From: CAYSNP01 sp964432485
Lineage (GTDB): Bacteria; Bacillota; Clostridia; Christensenellales; DTU072
Assembly (NCBI GenBank): GCA_964432485.1
Contig: CAYSNP010000032.1
Span: 1-21,387, forward strand
DNA length: 21,387 nucleotides
Direction of reading: 5' to 3'
Part shown: piece after piece, positions 1 to 7,076 of the stretch
Position numbering within the stretch: position 1 is the stretch's first letter
Layout: each line of letters opens with the position of its first letter
The notes under the pieces: model-generated
What the model was told of the DNA's origin: nothing
The model's database searches: none
The model's input: only the letters and a program-made list of their open reading frames with translations
Position numbers and translations under genes: made by a program

Positions 1-62
1 ATATTAATGGAACTCTTAACGGAAGAAGATTTAAATATTCAAATCAGTTATTATTTTATTAA
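1..62 (+). CDS. Possible C-terminal tail of a gene cut by the left edge
   Basis: Frame 3 is open from the left edge to a TAA at 60-62 and would encode about 19 residues ending NQLLFY. Frame 1 is also open, up to a TAA at 97-99. Neither tail shows a recognisable motif and they cannot both be genes. The stretch may instead be intergenic. No function can be given. Confidence 0.2.
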   Translation, partial: INGTLNGRRFKYSNQLLFY

Positions 63-143
63 ATTATGGTTCGCATCCCTTAATCTATATGCTTTATAAG
101 TTACTTATGGTTCGGCGTAGTCAAATCGAGGGACAAACTCTAA

Positions 144-149
144 TATAAT
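144..149 (+). promoter_or_regulatory. Candidate -10 box upstream of the HhH protein gene
   Basis: A perfect TATAAT lies 35 bases upstream of the ATG at 185. At 17-18 bases upstream of it there is only TCAAAT or GTCAAA, so no good -35 box is visible. It is the most plausible promoter in this gap, but weakly supported. Confidence 0.35.
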
Positions 150-184
150 CGTCGTAACATCGTAAAGGTAGGTGATTATTCTGT

Positions 185-850
185 ATGGGATATAGCGTTG
201 ACTTGAACCGTATACCCGTCCTCCGATATATGGAAATGCTAAAAATGCAAAACTTGTTGCCGGGGCGAAAGATATTATTAGAGAATATTGACGAAAATTT
301 TTGCAGGATAACGGATTTTGGTATTCATAACTTAGCAGAGCTAAAAACTTATATATCCTCGCCACAGCGACTTATCGCATTTTCTGCAAAGACAGGTATA
401 CCCGAAAACTATTTAACTATTTTGAAAAGAGAAATGGGAAGTCTGGAGCAAAAACCGGTACCGATTTCTGATTTCCCTGGCATTTCTGCCGATATAATAT
501 CCGCTCTATTGAATAAAGGTATTAAGACATCTAAAGACATTTTTTCTATCAATCCTAACAATTTTTCCGCCCTCAGCAATAAAATGGGTATTGAGCTAAG
601 CACGCTGCAAAAATTAAGCGGCTTGTGTAATCTTGTTAGAATCAACGGCATAGGGGCAATGGCTGCAAGGACCATATATGAGAGCGGTTATAAAGATATT
701 GTAGAGATAGCTCAAGCAAAGTCAGCGGAATTACTTGAAAAAATGAATGCGGTCAATAAAGATAAGCAATATTATAAAGCCAGCCTTGGCGAAAAGGATA
801 TGCAGTTTATTATTGATGCTGCAAATATGATACTTGGAGCAGAGATTTGA
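185..850 (+). CDS. Helix-hairpin-helix protein, DUF4332-type
   Basis: This encodes a 221-residue soluble protein with no signal peptide or membrane segment. It appears to hold tandem DUF4332-like helix-hairpin-helix units. One runs over about residues 40-90. Another starts near residue 94 with DFPGISADIISALLNKGI. A third starts near residue 151 with VRINGIGAMAARTIYESGY, where GIG is the classic hairpin. Proteins of this family are generally presumed to bind nucleic acid, but no specific reaction is established. The start is the first ATG in frame after a GGTAGGTGA stretch, which is only a moderate ribosome binding site. The gene stands alone and is convergent with the NAD(P)HX repair gene. 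The domain call is fairly secure; the function is unknown. Confidence 0.75.
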   Translation: MGYSVDLNRIPVLRYMEMLKMQNLLPGRKILLENIDENFCRITDFGIHNLAELKTYISSPQRLIAFSAKTGIPENYLTILKREMGSLEQKPVPISDFPGISADIISALLNKGIKTSKDIFSINPNNFSALSNKMGIELSTLQKLSGLCNLVRINGIGAMAARTIYESGYKDIVEIAQAKSAELLEKMNAVNKDKQYYKASLGEKDMQFIIDAANMILGAEI

Positions 851-930
851 AGGCATCAGCCTTTTGACTTGCTTTTTGCATAAAGAGGCTTAAACAATAT
901 CTGATATAAGATGACTTTTTTTGACAACAA

Positions 931-952
931 ACTTCATTGATGAGGTCTTTTT
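931..952 (+). terminator. Weak intrinsic terminator after the HhH protein gene
   Basis: ACTTCA and TGAGGT can pair (6 bp, one G-T) around a TTGA loop and are followed by CTTTTTC. A second small hairpin, AAGGC-ATCA-GCCTT, begins at the stop codon (850-863) and has only two further T residues. Either could end the + transcript before the convergent gene. Confidence 0.4.
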
Positions 953-968
953 CTATTTCCAATAAGCA

Positions 969-2468
969 TTAATCAGTCAAGATTTTGCTGATAGCTTCTC
1001 CGATACAAGCTATGGTATCGCTTGCCAGCATACTTACTGCATTTAGTTTTGCTTGGGCAAGTTCGCCTGCTAAGCCATTGATATAAGCGGAAGCGGCAAC
1101 CGATAACAGTAAATCTTGCTCTTTGGCATAGCCGCATACTCCCGCTAATATGCCCGAAAGCACATCTCCGCTGCCGGCAGTTGCCATACCTGAAGTGCCT
1201 TTGTCTGTTAAGTAAACTTGCTTTCCGTCAGTAATTATAGTGCAAGGACCTTTTAACAATAAAATTACACCGTTTTGCTTAGCAAATTGACGGGATATAT
1301 TTATGGGATTTTTATTGATTTCGGCAATTGGTATACCTGATAGCCTTTCAAACTCTTTAAGGTGAGGCGTAAGTATTACCTTGCACTTTGCTTGCTGCAA
1401 TATCCTTTTATCCATAGTTGCAAGCACATTTAGTCCGTCCGCATCTATAATAGCTACTCCGTTATATTCACTTAAAATATGCAAAAGCAATTGTTTGATT
1501 TCTGCGGACTGCCCTATTCCCATACCTAAGGCCGCTGCTTTGGTATTCTTTAATAAGTTATCAATTTCCTCTTTACGGTAGCTAATGCTACCGTTATTAT
1601 CGCTAAGAGGAAACAAGGTGCTTTCCAGCAAATAAGGCATTACGGAATGGCAAATAGAAGAAGGTACTGCCAATTTTGCAACTCCTGCGCCCGCTCTTAA
1701 AGCGCAAAGTGCCAAATTGGCAAGTTTGGCTGCTCCGCTGTACTCTATTGAGCCCCCAATTAGTACAACATAGCCGTAGCTCCCTTTATTAGAATATTGT
1801 CCTCTTACAAATAAGTGCTTAATGTCAGCGGCCTCCACCAGCCAAAAAGGAGGCTCGGCAAGGCATATGCCTATATCGCAGTTTATCTTTTTCTTTATTA
1901 CATCCTTTGCCATATTTAGAAAATGCCCTGCCTTAAAATCGGCTATTGAAACAGTTAAATCCGAATGTACACATAAGTCAGCCAGCCCGCTATCGCCCCC
2001 AAGACCGCTATTGATATCCAAAGAAATTATATAGGCGCTAGAAGAATTGATTTTGCTAATAATCTCTTGCGCTAAGCCCCTTACGCTGCCTGAAAAACCT
2101 GTGCCAAAGATACAGTCCACTATAGTCTTAAAGCTATTAAAATCGGTAGATGCTGTACAATGCTCAATAGGTATCCCTTGTTTTTGGCATTCAAGGAAAT
2201 AATACTTTCCATCTAAAGAAAACTTATCCGCAAGCAAAAAGATAGTGCATTTTTTGCCTGCCTTATTTAACATCGAAGCTAACACAAAACCGTCGCCTGC
2301 ATTATTGCCCGAACCGCATACTATTGCAATTGGTTCAAGAAAGTGCGCATTGTCAAATACAGCTTGCCCGGCTCGCCACATTAACTCTTTTCCCAAAGTG
2401 CCTTGCGCTATAGTAGCTGCATCGCTTTTTTTCATATTTTCTACAGAAACAACTTTTATCATACTCAT
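969..2468 (-). CDS. nnr: Bifunctional NAD(P)H-hydrate repair enzyme (epimerase + ADP-dependent dehydratase)
   Basis: This cytosolic metabolite-repair enzyme restores NADH and NADPH damaged by hydration. The N-terminal NnrE half epimerises R- and S-NAD(P)HX; its signatures are CGSGNNAGDGFV (about residues 51-62) and DINSGLGGDSG (151-161). The C-terminal NnrD half begins near residue 225 and dehydrates S-NAD(P)HX using ADP. It shows a glycine-rich LIGGS, DADGLNVLA (342-350), TPHLKEFERL (367-376) and the nucleotide-binding GTSGMATAGSGD (424-435). At 499 residues it is normal for the fused form. The ATG at 2468 follows an AAAGG site; the ATG two codons downstream is an alternative. It is monocistronic, divergent from the degV operon, with its own sigma-A promoter. 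Confidence 0.93.
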   Translation of the reverse strand: MSMIKVVSVENMKKSDAATIAQGTLGKELMWRAGQAVFDNAHFLEPIAIVCGSGNNAGDGFVLASMLNKAGKKCTIFLLADKFSLDGKYYFLECQKQGIPIEHCTASTDFNSFKTIVDCIFGTGFSGSVRGLAQEIISKINSSSAYIISLDINSGLGGDSGLADLCVHSDLTVSIADFKAGHFLNMAKDVIKKKINCDIGICLAEPPFWLVEAADIKHLFVRGQYSNKGSYGYVVLIGGSIEYSGAAKLANLALCALRAGAGVAKLAVPSSICHSVMPYLLESTLFPLSDNNGSISYRKEEIDNLLKNTKAAALGMGIGQSAEIKQLLLHILSEYNGVAIIDADGLNVLATMDKRILQQAKCKVILTPHLKEFERLSGIPIAEINKNPINISRQFAKQNGVILLLKGPCTIITDGKQVYLTDKGTSGMATAGSGDVLSGILAGVCGYAKEQDLLLSVAASAYINGLAGELAQAKLNAVSMLASDTIACIGEAISKILTD

Positions 2469-2485
2469 TCTGCCTTTATATTTTT

Positions 2486-2514
2486 ATTTTACTATAAATG
2501 GTAAATAATGTAAA
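2486..2514 (-). promoter_or_regulatory. Sigma-A promoter of nnr
   Basis: On the - strand, TTTACA (2509-2514) is separated by exactly 17 bases from TAAAAT (2486-2491). This places a transcription start a short distance upstream of the nnr ATG at 2468. Confidence 0.65.
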
Positions 2515-2574
2515 CATAACTTAGCATAACTCGGTGCTTTTAACTTGGCCGATAAGTGATAAAGGCAATATCAA

Positions 2575-2603
2575 TTGCTTTTTGCCATAATTTGTTTTAT
2601 AAT
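2575..2603 (+). promoter_or_regulatory. Sigma-A promoter of the degV-apbE operon
   Basis: TTGCTT (2575-2580), a 17-base spacer and a perfect TATAAT (2598-2603) precede the degV ATG by about 47 bases. The -35 box lies in the 3' arm of an inverted repeat at 2561-2582 (9 pairs with one G-T, ATCA loop), which could be an operator. Confidence 0.65.
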
Positions 2604-2650
2604 TATTGATACATAATATTTAATACTCTTAATATTAAGGAGAACATTTT

Positions 2651-3529
2651 ATGTCTGTATTATTTTTTGACTCCAATTCCGAAGTTTACTACACAAAAGC
2701 GCAAGAGCTGAAATTGACAAATTGTATAAGAATGCCTTATGTAATCAAAGGCGAAGAATATTACTATGACTTAGGCGAAAACTATGATAGCAACTGGTTT
2801 TTGCAGGCAATTAAAGAAGGTAATATGCCTACTACCGCCGCTTTGAATACTGAAAATTATAAGGATTACTTTCGTCCCTTTTTCGAAAAAAGCGAGGATA
2901 TCTTATATGTTAGCTTTTCTTCTGCTATGAGCGGTACTTTTGAGTTTCTGGATATTGCCTTAAAAGAGTTAGCCGCCCAGTACCCAAAGGCAAAATTTAC
3001 CCGTTTTGATACAAAAGGGATTACGATGTCGGCAGGGCTTTCGGTTATTGAAGCTGCTAAAATGCATAATAACGGGGCAAGCAATCAAGAAATCATTGAT
3101 TTTTTAACAGCTTTCCATCAAAAAATTAACTCTTATCTATATGTAGAGGATTTGCACTTCTTAAAAAGCGGGGGCAGACTTTCTGCAGGGCAAGCGTTTT
3201 TTGGCACATTGCTAAAAATTAAGCCTATTATTAAACTTGATAAAGAAGGCAAGCTCAATGTATACGAAAAAGTAAACGGTACAAAAAAAGCATGGCTTAC
3301 CATTGCTGGCCAAACTATTGCAGATGCCAGGGAGTTGGATAAATATCCTATATATGTTATGGAAGCGGGCAATAAAGAAGGTGCTGACTTTATTAAGGCA
3401 AAAATTGCAGAAGCCTTGCCAAACGCAAATATAATTATTCAAGAAGTAGGCCCTGTTATCACATCGCATTGCGGACCCGGCACTGTCGGGACTTGCTTTG
3501 TGGGAGAACAAAGACCAAAAAGCCTATAA
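2651..3529 (+). CDS. DegV family fatty-acid-binding protein
   Basis: DegV/FakB-type proteins bind a fatty acid in a buried tunnel. In characterised Gram-positives they present it to the FakA kinase to make acyl-phosphate for lipid synthesis. The 292-residue length is typical. Family landmarks are DSN near the N-terminus (residues 7-9), PTTAAL (60-65), SSAMSGT (90-96), FLKSGGRLS in the middle, and HCGPGTVG near the C-terminus, part of the head-group site. The start follows AAGGAG at good spacing. It is first in a + operon; the apbE ATG is 8 bases after its stop. No fakA is present here, so the kinase partner is not shown, and the bound lipid cannot be predicted. Confidence 0.9.
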   Translation: MSVLFFDSNSEVYYTKAQELKLTNCIRMPYVIKGEEYYYDLGENYDSNWFLQAIKEGNMPTTAALNTENYKDYFRPFFEKSEDILYVSFSSAMSGTFEFLDIALKELAAQYPKAKFTRFDTKGITMSAGLSVIEAAKMHNNGASNQEIIDFLTAFHQKINSYLYVEDLHFLKSGGRLSAGQAFFGTLLKIKPIIKLDKEGKLNVYEKVNGTKKAWLTIAGQTIADARELDKYPIYVMEAGNKEGADFIKAKIAEALPNANIIIQEVGPVITSHCGPGTVGTCFVGEQRPKSL

Positions 3530-3537
3530 GGACTTTA

Positions 3538-4545
3538 ATGAACTATAAAAAGGTTGCACTTACATTAATAATAGCGGTTTTACTTACCTCTATCCTTTTA
3601 GGGTGTACGCAAAGCAAAGACTATTACGGTTTTGTATTTGGTACATCATACAGTATCCGCTTGCACGAGAGAAGCGCTAATAAAACAGCAGCAGAAATTA
3701 AGAAAGTTATGGACACCCTTGAGGGCAAAACCAGCACTGTAATTGCGCAAAGTGATATTGCCAAGATTAACAGTTCGGGGACAAATACCCCAATTACTGT
3801 AGCTGAGGATACCTTTTTCTTGCTTAAACAAGCAAAGGAGCTTTATGGCAAGACTAGCGGCGCATACAATCCCGCTGTTTTCCCTTTGGTAAAACTTTGG
3901 CATTTTGACCCTGAAAGCTATACCGGGGCAGCATCAAGTATACCTACTCCTCAGCAAATTGAACAGACCCTAACCCATTGCGACTTTAACTACTTTCTTT
4001 TAGATGAACAAGCTTTGACAGTAACAAAAACTATTGCGCAAGCGCAACTAGACTTAGGCGGCATTGTTAAAGGATATGCTACTGATATTGCATGCTCCTT
4101 AATAAAAAAGAATGGGTTTATTACCATTGGCGGCAGTATTGGAGCAAAAGGAGACACCAAAAGGATTGGCATACAAGCACCCCGATTATCCTCTGCTCCT
4201 TTTGGAGTATTTTTGCTAAAGGATGGCGAATTTGTCTCTTCAAGCGGCGATTACGAAAGATATTACGAATATCAATCAATAAGATATCACCATATTATTG
4301 CGCAAAACGGCTACCCTTCAGGGCACAACCTTGAAAACCCTGCAATCAGCGTTACAGTAGTTGCAAACAGCGGATTGCTGACTGATGGGCTTTCAACTGC
4401 ATTTATGATTTTGCCGCTAGCTGAAATTAAAGATTTGGCTGCCGAATACAATTGCAAAGGGGCGATAATTTATGCTGACAAAAGTTATACCACTTTTGGC
4501 GATTTTGAGTTTGAGTTGACGGATAATGAATACTTCCAAGTTTAA
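3538..4545 (+). CDS. apbE: FAD:protein FMN transferase, lipoprotein (ApbE family)
   Basis: ApbE-type enzymes move FMN from FAD onto a serine or threonine of target proteins and act on the outer face of the membrane. The 335-residue product begins with a lipoprotein signal ending in LLGC (lipidated Cys23). Catalytic-domain motifs are GTSYSI (35-40), DLGGIVKGYATD (172-183), SSSGDYERYY (234-243), HHIIAQNGYPSG (251-262) and TDGLSTA (282-288), which carries the metal-binding Asp. I chose the ATG at 3538 because it gives a clean signal peptide and follows AAGGA. The longer open frame from 3469 overlaps degV and has no such features. Its end overlaps the next gene by 20 bases. Its usual targets (Rnf/Nqr subunits, FMN-binding-domain proteins) are not in the window. 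Confidence 0.92.
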   Translation: MNYKKVALTLIIAVLLTSILLGCTQSKDYYGFVFGTSYSIRLHERSANKTAAEIKKVMDTLEGKTSTVIAQSDIAKINSSGTNTPITVAEDTFFLLKQAKELYGKTSGAYNPAVFPLVKLWHFDPESYTGAASSIPTPQQIEQTLTHCDFNYFLLDEQALTVTKTIAQAQLDLGGIVKGYATDIACSLIKKNGFITIGGSIGAKGDTKRIGIQAPRLSSAPFGVFLLKDGEFVSSSGDYERYYEYQSIRYHHIIAQNGYPSGHNLENPAISVTVVANSGLLTDGLSTAFMILPLAEIKDLAAEYNCKGAIIYADKSYTTFGDFEFELTDNEYFQV

Positions 4546-4924
4546 TTACACCAAACAAGGTTACTTTAAGAAAGCGGACTTATTTATTTATGCTTTGCTT
4601 ATCCTTGCAGTAGTTGTATCTCTCTTCTTTTTGCCCAAAGGAAAAGGAGCATATGCAGAAGTTTATTCTGATGGCAAGCTATATGGGGTTTATGACTTAA
4701 ATACAGATATTGAATTAAAAATAGAGGGCGAGGAAGGCTATAATATTGTAGTAATTGCTGATAAAAAAGTTTGGATCAAGGAGGCAAACTGCCCGGGGCA
4801 AGATTGTGTAAGGCATAAGGCAATAAGCAAAGTAAATCAAACTATAGTATGCACTCCTAACAGGCTGATTGTTATAATTAAGGGCAAAAGCGATATAGAT
4901 GCTTATACAGGGGGCGGGCTATGA
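4526..4924 (+). CDS. Membrane-anchored NusG domain II-containing protein
   Basis: This 132-residue protein has one membrane segment (about residues 18-37) followed by a small exported domain. The domain matches the NusG-II (DUF1312) pattern: AEVYSDGKLYGVYDL, then CPGQDC (Cys89 and Cys94), then IVCTPNRLIV (Cys109). Despite the name it is not transcription factor NusG, which is cytosolic and lacks this layout. The family recurs beside ApbE and Gx-type transporters, as here. The start lies inside the end of apbE and the stop overlaps the next start as ATGA, so translation is probably coupled. The conserved cysteines suggest a redox or cofactor role outside the membrane, but this is inference. 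Confidence 0.85.
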   Translation: MNTSKFNYTKQGYFKKADLFIYALLILAVVVSLFFLPKGKGAYAEVYSDGKLYGVYDLNTDIELKIEGEEGYNIVVIADKKVWIKEANCPGQDCVRHKAISKVNQTIVCTPNRLIVIIKGKSDIDAYTGGGL

Positions 4925-5409
4925 ATTACAAGCATTTTGCCAAACTAGTTATCCTTAGCACGCTAGCGCTTATCATTGGCGTTATCGAAAGCCTAATCCC
5001 CCCTCTTCTCCCCTTTTTGCCTTTTGTTAGGATTGGGCTTGCCAATATTATAATAATTTATGCCCTCTTGCTATTGGGGTCAAAAGAAGCATATGCAATA
5101 GCCGCTATAAAATCTATCTTTACGGGGCTAATACTTGGCAATCCTATAATGATACTATATTCCTTGCCATCGTCAGCAGTTAGCTTAACTTGTATTATTT
5201 TGCTTTTCAAAATAAATAAAAACAGTTTATGCGCTATTAGTTGCGTTAGTGCGGTAGTGCATAACCTTATACAACTATTGGTAGCCGCTATTATGGCGGG
5301 CACTTTTTTAGTCCTTTCCTATGCTCCATATTTTATTTTAATTGGGTCTATTGCGGGATATGTTGTAGGTATATTAGCACTTATTTTGGCAAAAAGATTG
5401 CCTATTTAG
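4921..5409 (+). CDS. Gx transporter family membrane protein
   Basis: This 162-residue, very hydrophobic protein has about five or six membrane segments. It matches the family once annotated as heptaprenyl diphosphate synthase component I and now usually called Gx transporter. Recognisable features are the proline-rich LIPPLLPFLPFVRIGLANI near residues 25-43, a conserved lysine in AAIKSIFTGLILG, and the HNLIQLL segment. It resembles the S-components of ECF transporters, so small-molecule uptake (possibly a flavin or quinone precursor) is a reasonable guess. It is last in the degV-apbE-NusG-II operon, with ATGA coupling to the previous gene. Its stop directly abuts the stop of the convergent cyclophilin gene. 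Confidence 0.85.
   Translation: MNYKHFAKLVILSTLALIIGVIESLIPPLLPFLPFVRIGLANIIIIYALLLLGSKEAYAIAAIKSIFTGLILGNPIMILYSLPSSAVSLTCIILLFKINKNSLCAISCVSAVVHNLIQLLVAAIMAGTFLVLSYAPYFILIGSIAGYVVGILALILAKRLPI
5388..5402 (+). terminator. Weak hairpin at the end of the Gx transporter gene
   Basis: GGCAA-AAAGA-TTGCC forms a 5-bp stem just before the TAG and is followed by the T-rich TATTTAGTTATTT. It is a weak terminator candidate, but convergence with no spacer leaves little other room. Confidence 0.3.
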
Positions 5410-5901
5410 TTATTTAACTCTAATTGAATGAATGATTGGCTGATTTTCTCGCTTTACGCTGCCGCCGCCTTTTTTGGCAGGAGTCTTTAAGGCAATATAA
5501 TCTACCACTTGCATGCCCTTAGTTACCTTGCCAAAGGCCGCATATTTGCCGTCAAGTGATTTATTATCTCTTAGCATAATAAAGAATTGGCTGCTTGCGC
5601 TGTCTTTATGCTGAGTGCGTGCCATAGAAAGAGTGCCTCTTTTATGCAATATTGGATTAGGATGTCCATTGCTAGCAAATTCGCCTTTTATAACCCTGGA
5701 TGCTCCCCCTGTTCCATTGCCGAAAGGGCATCCGCCTTGAATCATAAATCCACGAATTATCCTATGAAATGTCAAGCCATTGTAAAAGCCCGACTCCGCT
5801 AACCAAATAAAATTATTAACGGTTTTAGGTGCGTGCTTATGATAAAGTTTTGCTTTGATTTTGCCTAACTCTCCCATATCAATTATAATTCTTGTATTCA
5901 T
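5410..5901 (-). CDS. Cyclophilin-type peptidyl-prolyl cis-trans isomerase
   Basis: This cytosolic proline isomerase assists protein folding. The 163-residue protein is one cyclophilin domain with no signal peptide. Active-site motifs are FHRIIRGFMIQGG (residues 45-57, catalytic Arg47), NGTGG (62-66), ARTQHKDSASSQFFI (94-108) and LDGKYAAFGKV (116-126). The usual His of LDGxHxxFG is Tyr here, a common variant in short bacterial cyclophilins. The start follows AGAGGT. It is the last gene of the - strand operon, 8 bases after the diguanylate cyclase stop. It is convergent with the Gx transporter gene with no intervening base. Confidence 0.93.
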   Translation of the reverse strand: MNTRIIIDMGELGKIKAKLYHKHAPKTVNNFIWLAESGFYNGLTFHRIIRGFMIQGGCPFGNGTGGASRVIKGEFASNGHPNPILHKRGTLSMARTQHKDSASSQFFIMLRDNKSLDGKYAAFGKVTKGMQVVDYIALKTPAKKGGGSVKRENQPIIHSIRVK

Positions 5902-5909
5902 TTTTACCT

Positions 5910-7058
5910 CTAGACTGTCTTGGCAGCAACCTCAAAAGGCTTTATGGCGCAACAGTTCTTGCCTTTGTTTTTTGCCTCATAGAGTGCTCCGTCAGCAATT
6001 TTAATCATTTCTCGTTTATCAATTTCCTCGTCGGAGCAGCAGCCGGTCAACCCTATACTTACGGTTACATATCCTGTGCTAGATTGTTTATGTTCAATTT
6101 CCAAATTATGCACACCCTCAATAATTAGGCGTGCAATATATTCGCCTTCTTTAATATCCCTGCCAAATAAAATCGCAAGAAACTCTTCACCGCCATACCT
6201 GATAATTATATCGTCATCTCTGCAGGAATCTTTAATTACATTGGCAACATTAGCTATCACCTTATCCCCATTAATATGGCCATAAGTGTCGTTGTAAGAC
6301 TTAAAATTGTCAATATCCATCATCAGCATAGATAAGCACTTCTTTTTTTTCGAATTGTTGCTTAAATTGTTGGTATAAAAACTTTCAAGATAATTCCTGT
6401 TATAGACACCGCTTAATTGGTCAAGTTTATTTAACTTAACAAGCTTATTTTGAGCACTTTTTAATTCTAAATTGCTTTTTACCAATCGTTTTGTAATATT
6501 ATGGCGTACCATATCCGAGTAATAGACCAGCAACAATGTCACCAAAAAAGAAAAAGCCACACTTGCAAGCGCCCCAAAGGGAATTCTTTCGAGTTTGAGA
6601 AAAGTTTGCACTATATACAATAAAATGATTGCGCCAAGCATTGCCAACGATACATTAAATCCGTTTCTGCGTCCTAAGGTAAGGATAGAAATAAAAGGGA
6701 ATAAAGAGAACCAAATTAAAAAGGTTGTTACCTCGCTTTTTAATAGTATGATTAACATAATGAAGTAGATAGATAGAAAAAAATGCATTAAATAACTGCA
6801 TACCTTATAATTTCTCGCTTTAGGCAACCAAAGGATAATTGATAAAAAGCAAAGAGCGGCAATTGAGTTGAGAACAAGCAATGCAAACGATTGCATAAAG
6901 ACATTGTAGATTGCGTAAATGCCAAATATTACCACCCCAATTATAGAAAAAACATAGGTCAGCATAAGACGACGACTGCTATCTGCCCCTGTATCTACAA
7001 AATCTTCAAAAAGATAATTGTTTATTCTTTTTAAAATTCTTCTTACCAGTCTTTCCAT
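5910..7058 (-). CDS. Membrane-bound diguanylate cyclase (GGDEF)
   Basis: This enzyme should make cyclic di-GMP from two GTP. Residues 1-30 are cytosolic, about six membrane segments cover residues 33-182, a short coiled linker covers 188-212, and a GGDEF domain covers 213-375. The domain looks active: the signature is GGEEF (289-293), metal-binding aspartates lie in MMDIDNFKSYND (247-257), and the GH-NGD turn is present. The product-inhibition I-site RxxD is intact as RDDD (280-283), five residues before GGEEF, so feedback inhibition is expected. The N-terminal six-helix sensor matches no named domain I recognise. It lies 18 bases after the GH31 gene in one operon, with a GGGG ribosome site. 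No phosphodiesterase or PilZ effector is in the window. Confidence 0.92.
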   Translation of the reverse strand: MERLVRRILKRINNYLFEDFVDTGADSSRRLMLTYVFSIIGVVIFGIYAIYNVFMQSFALLVLNSIAALCFLSIILWLPKARNYKVCSYLMHFFLSIYFIMLIILLKSEVTTFLIWFSLFPFISILTLGRRNGFNVSLAMLGAIILLYIVQTFLKLERIPFGALASVAFSFLVTLLLVYYSDMVRHNITKRLVKSNLELKSAQNKLVKLNKLDQLSGVYNRNYLESFYTNNLSNNSKKKKCLSMLMMDIDNFKSYNDTYGHINGDKVIANVANVIKDSCRDDDIIIRYGGEEFLAILFGRDIKEGEYIARLIIEGVHNLEIEHKQSSTGYVTVSIGLTGCCSDEEIDKREMIKIADGALYEAKNKGKNCCAIKPFEVAAKTV

Positions 7059-7076
7059 AATCCCCTGCGGTAATAG

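Noticed and set aside
64..113. Repeated TTATGGTTCG at 64 and 104
   Set aside because: Ten bases repeated once in an AT-rich gap can be chance; no further copies or symmetry were seen.
3469..3537. Longer start for apbE at 3469
   Set aside because: It overlaps degV by 61 bases, adds a basic stretch before the signal peptide, and lacks a ribosome site; the ATG at 3538 has AAGGA and begins a proper lipoprotein signal.
4526..4924. Calling the NusG-II protein a transcription elongation factor
   Set aside because: It has a membrane anchor, an exported domain and no NGN/KOW transcription domains, so the shared domain name does not imply that role.
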